Made by a program: the position numbers and the translations under genes. Below, piece after piece: positions 62,969 to 64,000 of a stretch of DNA of 64,000 bases (positions are counted from its first letter, which is position 1; every line of letters starts with the position of its first letter). A model generated the notes under the pieces. That model saw nothing but the letters and a program-made list of their open reading frames with translations. It did not search any database and was not told where the DNA came from. The DNA lies in the NCBI GenBank assembly GCA_900317405.1, contig ONGP01000018.1:1-64000 (forward strand), in the 5' to 3' direction. Source of the stretch: an uncultured Prevotella sp. Lineage in GTDB: Bacteria; Bacteroidota; Bacteroidia; Bacteroidales; Bacteroidaceae.

Positions 62969-63612
62969 AAAGACTACTCTTACTCAGTTGCCTAGGCTTG
63001 TGGCTAAGCCACGCCAGCGCAGACAATTACAAGGTGCTGTTTATCAACGACGCAAATCTCACCTATAATAACGGAAAAGCCGTCAAAGTGGGCGACACCT
63101 TTACTGATGTGAACGCCATCAAATGGCAGAAAGACAAACAGGCTGTAAAAGTATTCAACCTTACCACCAAGAAGCAGATGCTGATGCTTGGCAAGCAGTA
63201 TATGCGTAAGACTGGTATGGATGCACTTATCAGCAGCAAGCGCCTGTCTACCAACGACTTTATGGATACTAGCGATGCTCCTAAGACCATCTACGAGAAG
63301 TTGGGCAGCGTGTTCGACAGTCAGTACGATCTGCTCGACGCTATCGAGCTCCCAGCTGATGTAGAACTTAACGACAAGTGCTACTTCCAAGCCACTTATA
63401 AGTATGGCGACACTATGCTCACCAAGAAGCTAAAGAGCAAGAACGGCAACACCGTAATCCTCGATAAGTCTATCTTCGAGATCGACGGCAAGAAACTTGG
63501 TCCACGCGACATCACGCTTTCTATCGAGTATGTAAACACCGAGGCAGGTATGCCTATCTTCGTTAAGGATGGCATAGAGGTTACCTACATCCCCGACAAC
63601 CTCGAGGAATAA
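62965..63612 (+). CDS. Secreted protein of unknown function, CHASE2-operon end
   Basis: 215 residues with a signal peptide (ends HASAD). The mature protein opens YKVLFINDANLTYNNGKAVK and is strand-rich with a late sandwich-like part (ITLSIEYVNTEAGMPIFVK). No family is recognised. It is coupled to the CHASE2 gene by an ATGA overlap, which suggests direct partnership, for example a ligand or cofactor of the sensor. A convergent terminator follows. Confidence 0.75.
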   Translation: MKRLLLLSCLGLWLSHASADNYKVLFINDANLTYNNGKAVKVGDTFTDVNAIKWQKDKQAVKVFNLTTKKQMLMLGKQYMRKTGMDALISSKRLSTNDFMDTSDAPKTIYEKLGSVFDSQYDLLDAIELPADVELNDKCYFQATYKYGDTMLTKKLKSKNGNTVILDKSIFEIDGKKLGPRDITLSIEYVNTEAGMPIFVKDGIEVTYIPDNLEE

Positions 63613-63635
63613 GAAATCACTTACAACTTACGGCA

Positions 63636-63677
63636 TAAAAAGGTTTTACCCTCGCTTAATCATCAGCGAGGGTAAAA
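63636..63677. terminator. Two-way terminator, holds the RNase R stop codon in its loop
   Basis: A perfect 12-bp stem TTTTACCCTCGC (63644-63655)/GCGAGGGTAAAA (63666-63677) lies between the convergent genes. On the minus strand it is followed by CCTTTTTATG. The RNase R stop codon (opposite 63656-63658) is in the 10-base loop, so one arm is coding sequence. Confidence 0.85.
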
Positions 63678-64000
63678 TCTAGTTGTTTGCGCTCTAGATT
63701 GGCACGAGCCACCTGAATGCGTATTGGGTCGCCAAGCTGGTACTTGGTATGATGACGTCTACCTATAATCATATAGTTCTTCTCATCGAAGTCGTAATAG
63801 TCGTCGCCCAGGTCGCGGATAGGAATCATACCTTCGCAGTGGGTCTCATCTATCTGGGCATAGATGCCATACGACTGGATTCCGCTGATATGAGCATCAT
63901 AGGTATTACCTATCTTATCGGCCATAAACTCTACCATCTTATACTTTATCGAGTCGCGCTCGGCGTTCTGGCTAATCTGCTCCATATCGCTGCAGTGTTC
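63656..64000 (-). CDS. rnr: Ribonuclease R, C-terminal part (5' end outside window)
   Basis: The visible 114 residues begin EHCSDMEQISQNAERDS, the conserved junction of the RNB catalytic domain, and continue with an S1 RNA-binding domain (GNTYDAHISGIQSYGIYAQI, GMIPIRDLGDDYYDFDEKNY) and a short tail ending LDFTLADD. RNase R is a 3'-to-5' exoribonuclease that degrades structured RNA. The frame runs off the window edge, so the main domain is not seen. Confidence 0.93.
   Translation of the reverse strand, partial: EHCSDMEQISQNAERDSIKYKMVEFMADKIGNTYDAHISGIQSYGIYAQIDETHCEGMIPIRDLGDDYYDFDEKNYMIIGRRHHTKYQLGDPIRIQVARANLERKQLDFTLADD

Overview
The window looks like chromosomal DNA of a gut or rumen Bacteroidota, most probably a Prevotella-type organism. 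Evidence: promoters follow the Bacteroidota pattern (TTTG, about 20 bases, TAnnTTTG); Shine-Dalgarno sites are mostly absent; and there are many TonB-dependent or OMP_b-brl_3 outer-membrane proteins, an ECF sigma/DUF4974/receptor trio, LytTR two-component genes, SpoIIE phosphatases with periplasmic sensor parts, and glycan-degrading enzymes (GH2, GH29, GH9). No plasmid, phage, transposase or CRISPR array is visible.

Layout. 1-3684: 3' end of a TonB receptor with a His-rich stretch, tRNA-Tyr, an iron-type alcohol dehydrogenase and cysS. 3823-11495: a co-oriented locus with a Sel1 protein, a VTC-type polyphosphate polymerase domain protein, a DUF4956 membrane protein, a DUF2490 outer-membrane protein, two Cthe_2159-like beta-helix lipoproteins and a LytTR sensor/regulator pair. 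This looks like a poorly described surface system. 11531-15764: SLC13 permease, TIGR02757 protein, inositol-monophosphatase-like protein, ECF sigma factor and DUF4974 anti-sigma, feeding into a receptor with an STN-like domain (15775-18315). 18467-21886: a run of small detoxification-type proteins (flavodoxin, zinc ribbon-PPOX, GNAT, GyrI-like, VOC, YjdF) with gene remnants. 22005-30846: an outer-membrane barrel, a coupled group of membrane acyltransferase, helical-repeat protein and broken hydrolase, a SpoIIE phosphatase, and DUF418 and PAP2 proteins.

30847-31144 has no gene. It holds a nested palindromic element: 31-bp perfect inverted repeats flanking a perfect 52-bp AT palindrome, followed by a two-way terminator. 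31145-39344 is a fucose/galactose glycan locus (GH2, GH29, rhamnose-mutarotase-family protein, AraC regulator, large GH2). 39386-41154 is a small outer-membrane/metallophosphatase pair. 42266-44589 is a vitamin B6 operon in which pdxS and pdxT follow a degenerate ThiD-like kinase domain fused to an AraC DNA-binding domain, a likely vitamer-sensing regulator. 44594-50972 (minus strand) is LacI, a frameshifted GH9 enzyme and a TonB-type barrel. 51304-54849 (minus strand) is a CoA-transferase followed by a frameshifted SpoIIE sensor phosphatase.

55751-63612 is one tight seven-gene operon of exported and membrane proteins: two secreted proteins of unknown function, an LPP20-like protein, a DUF4384 protein, a roughly 270-residue helical rod fused to a transglutaminase-like domain, a CHASE2 membrane sensor and a last secreted protein. 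It has no obvious named counterpart and is a leading candidate, with the 3.8-11.5 kb locus, for an undescribed envelope system. The window ends in the 3' end of RNase R on the minus strand. Function calls rest on motif recognition only; no database search was possible.
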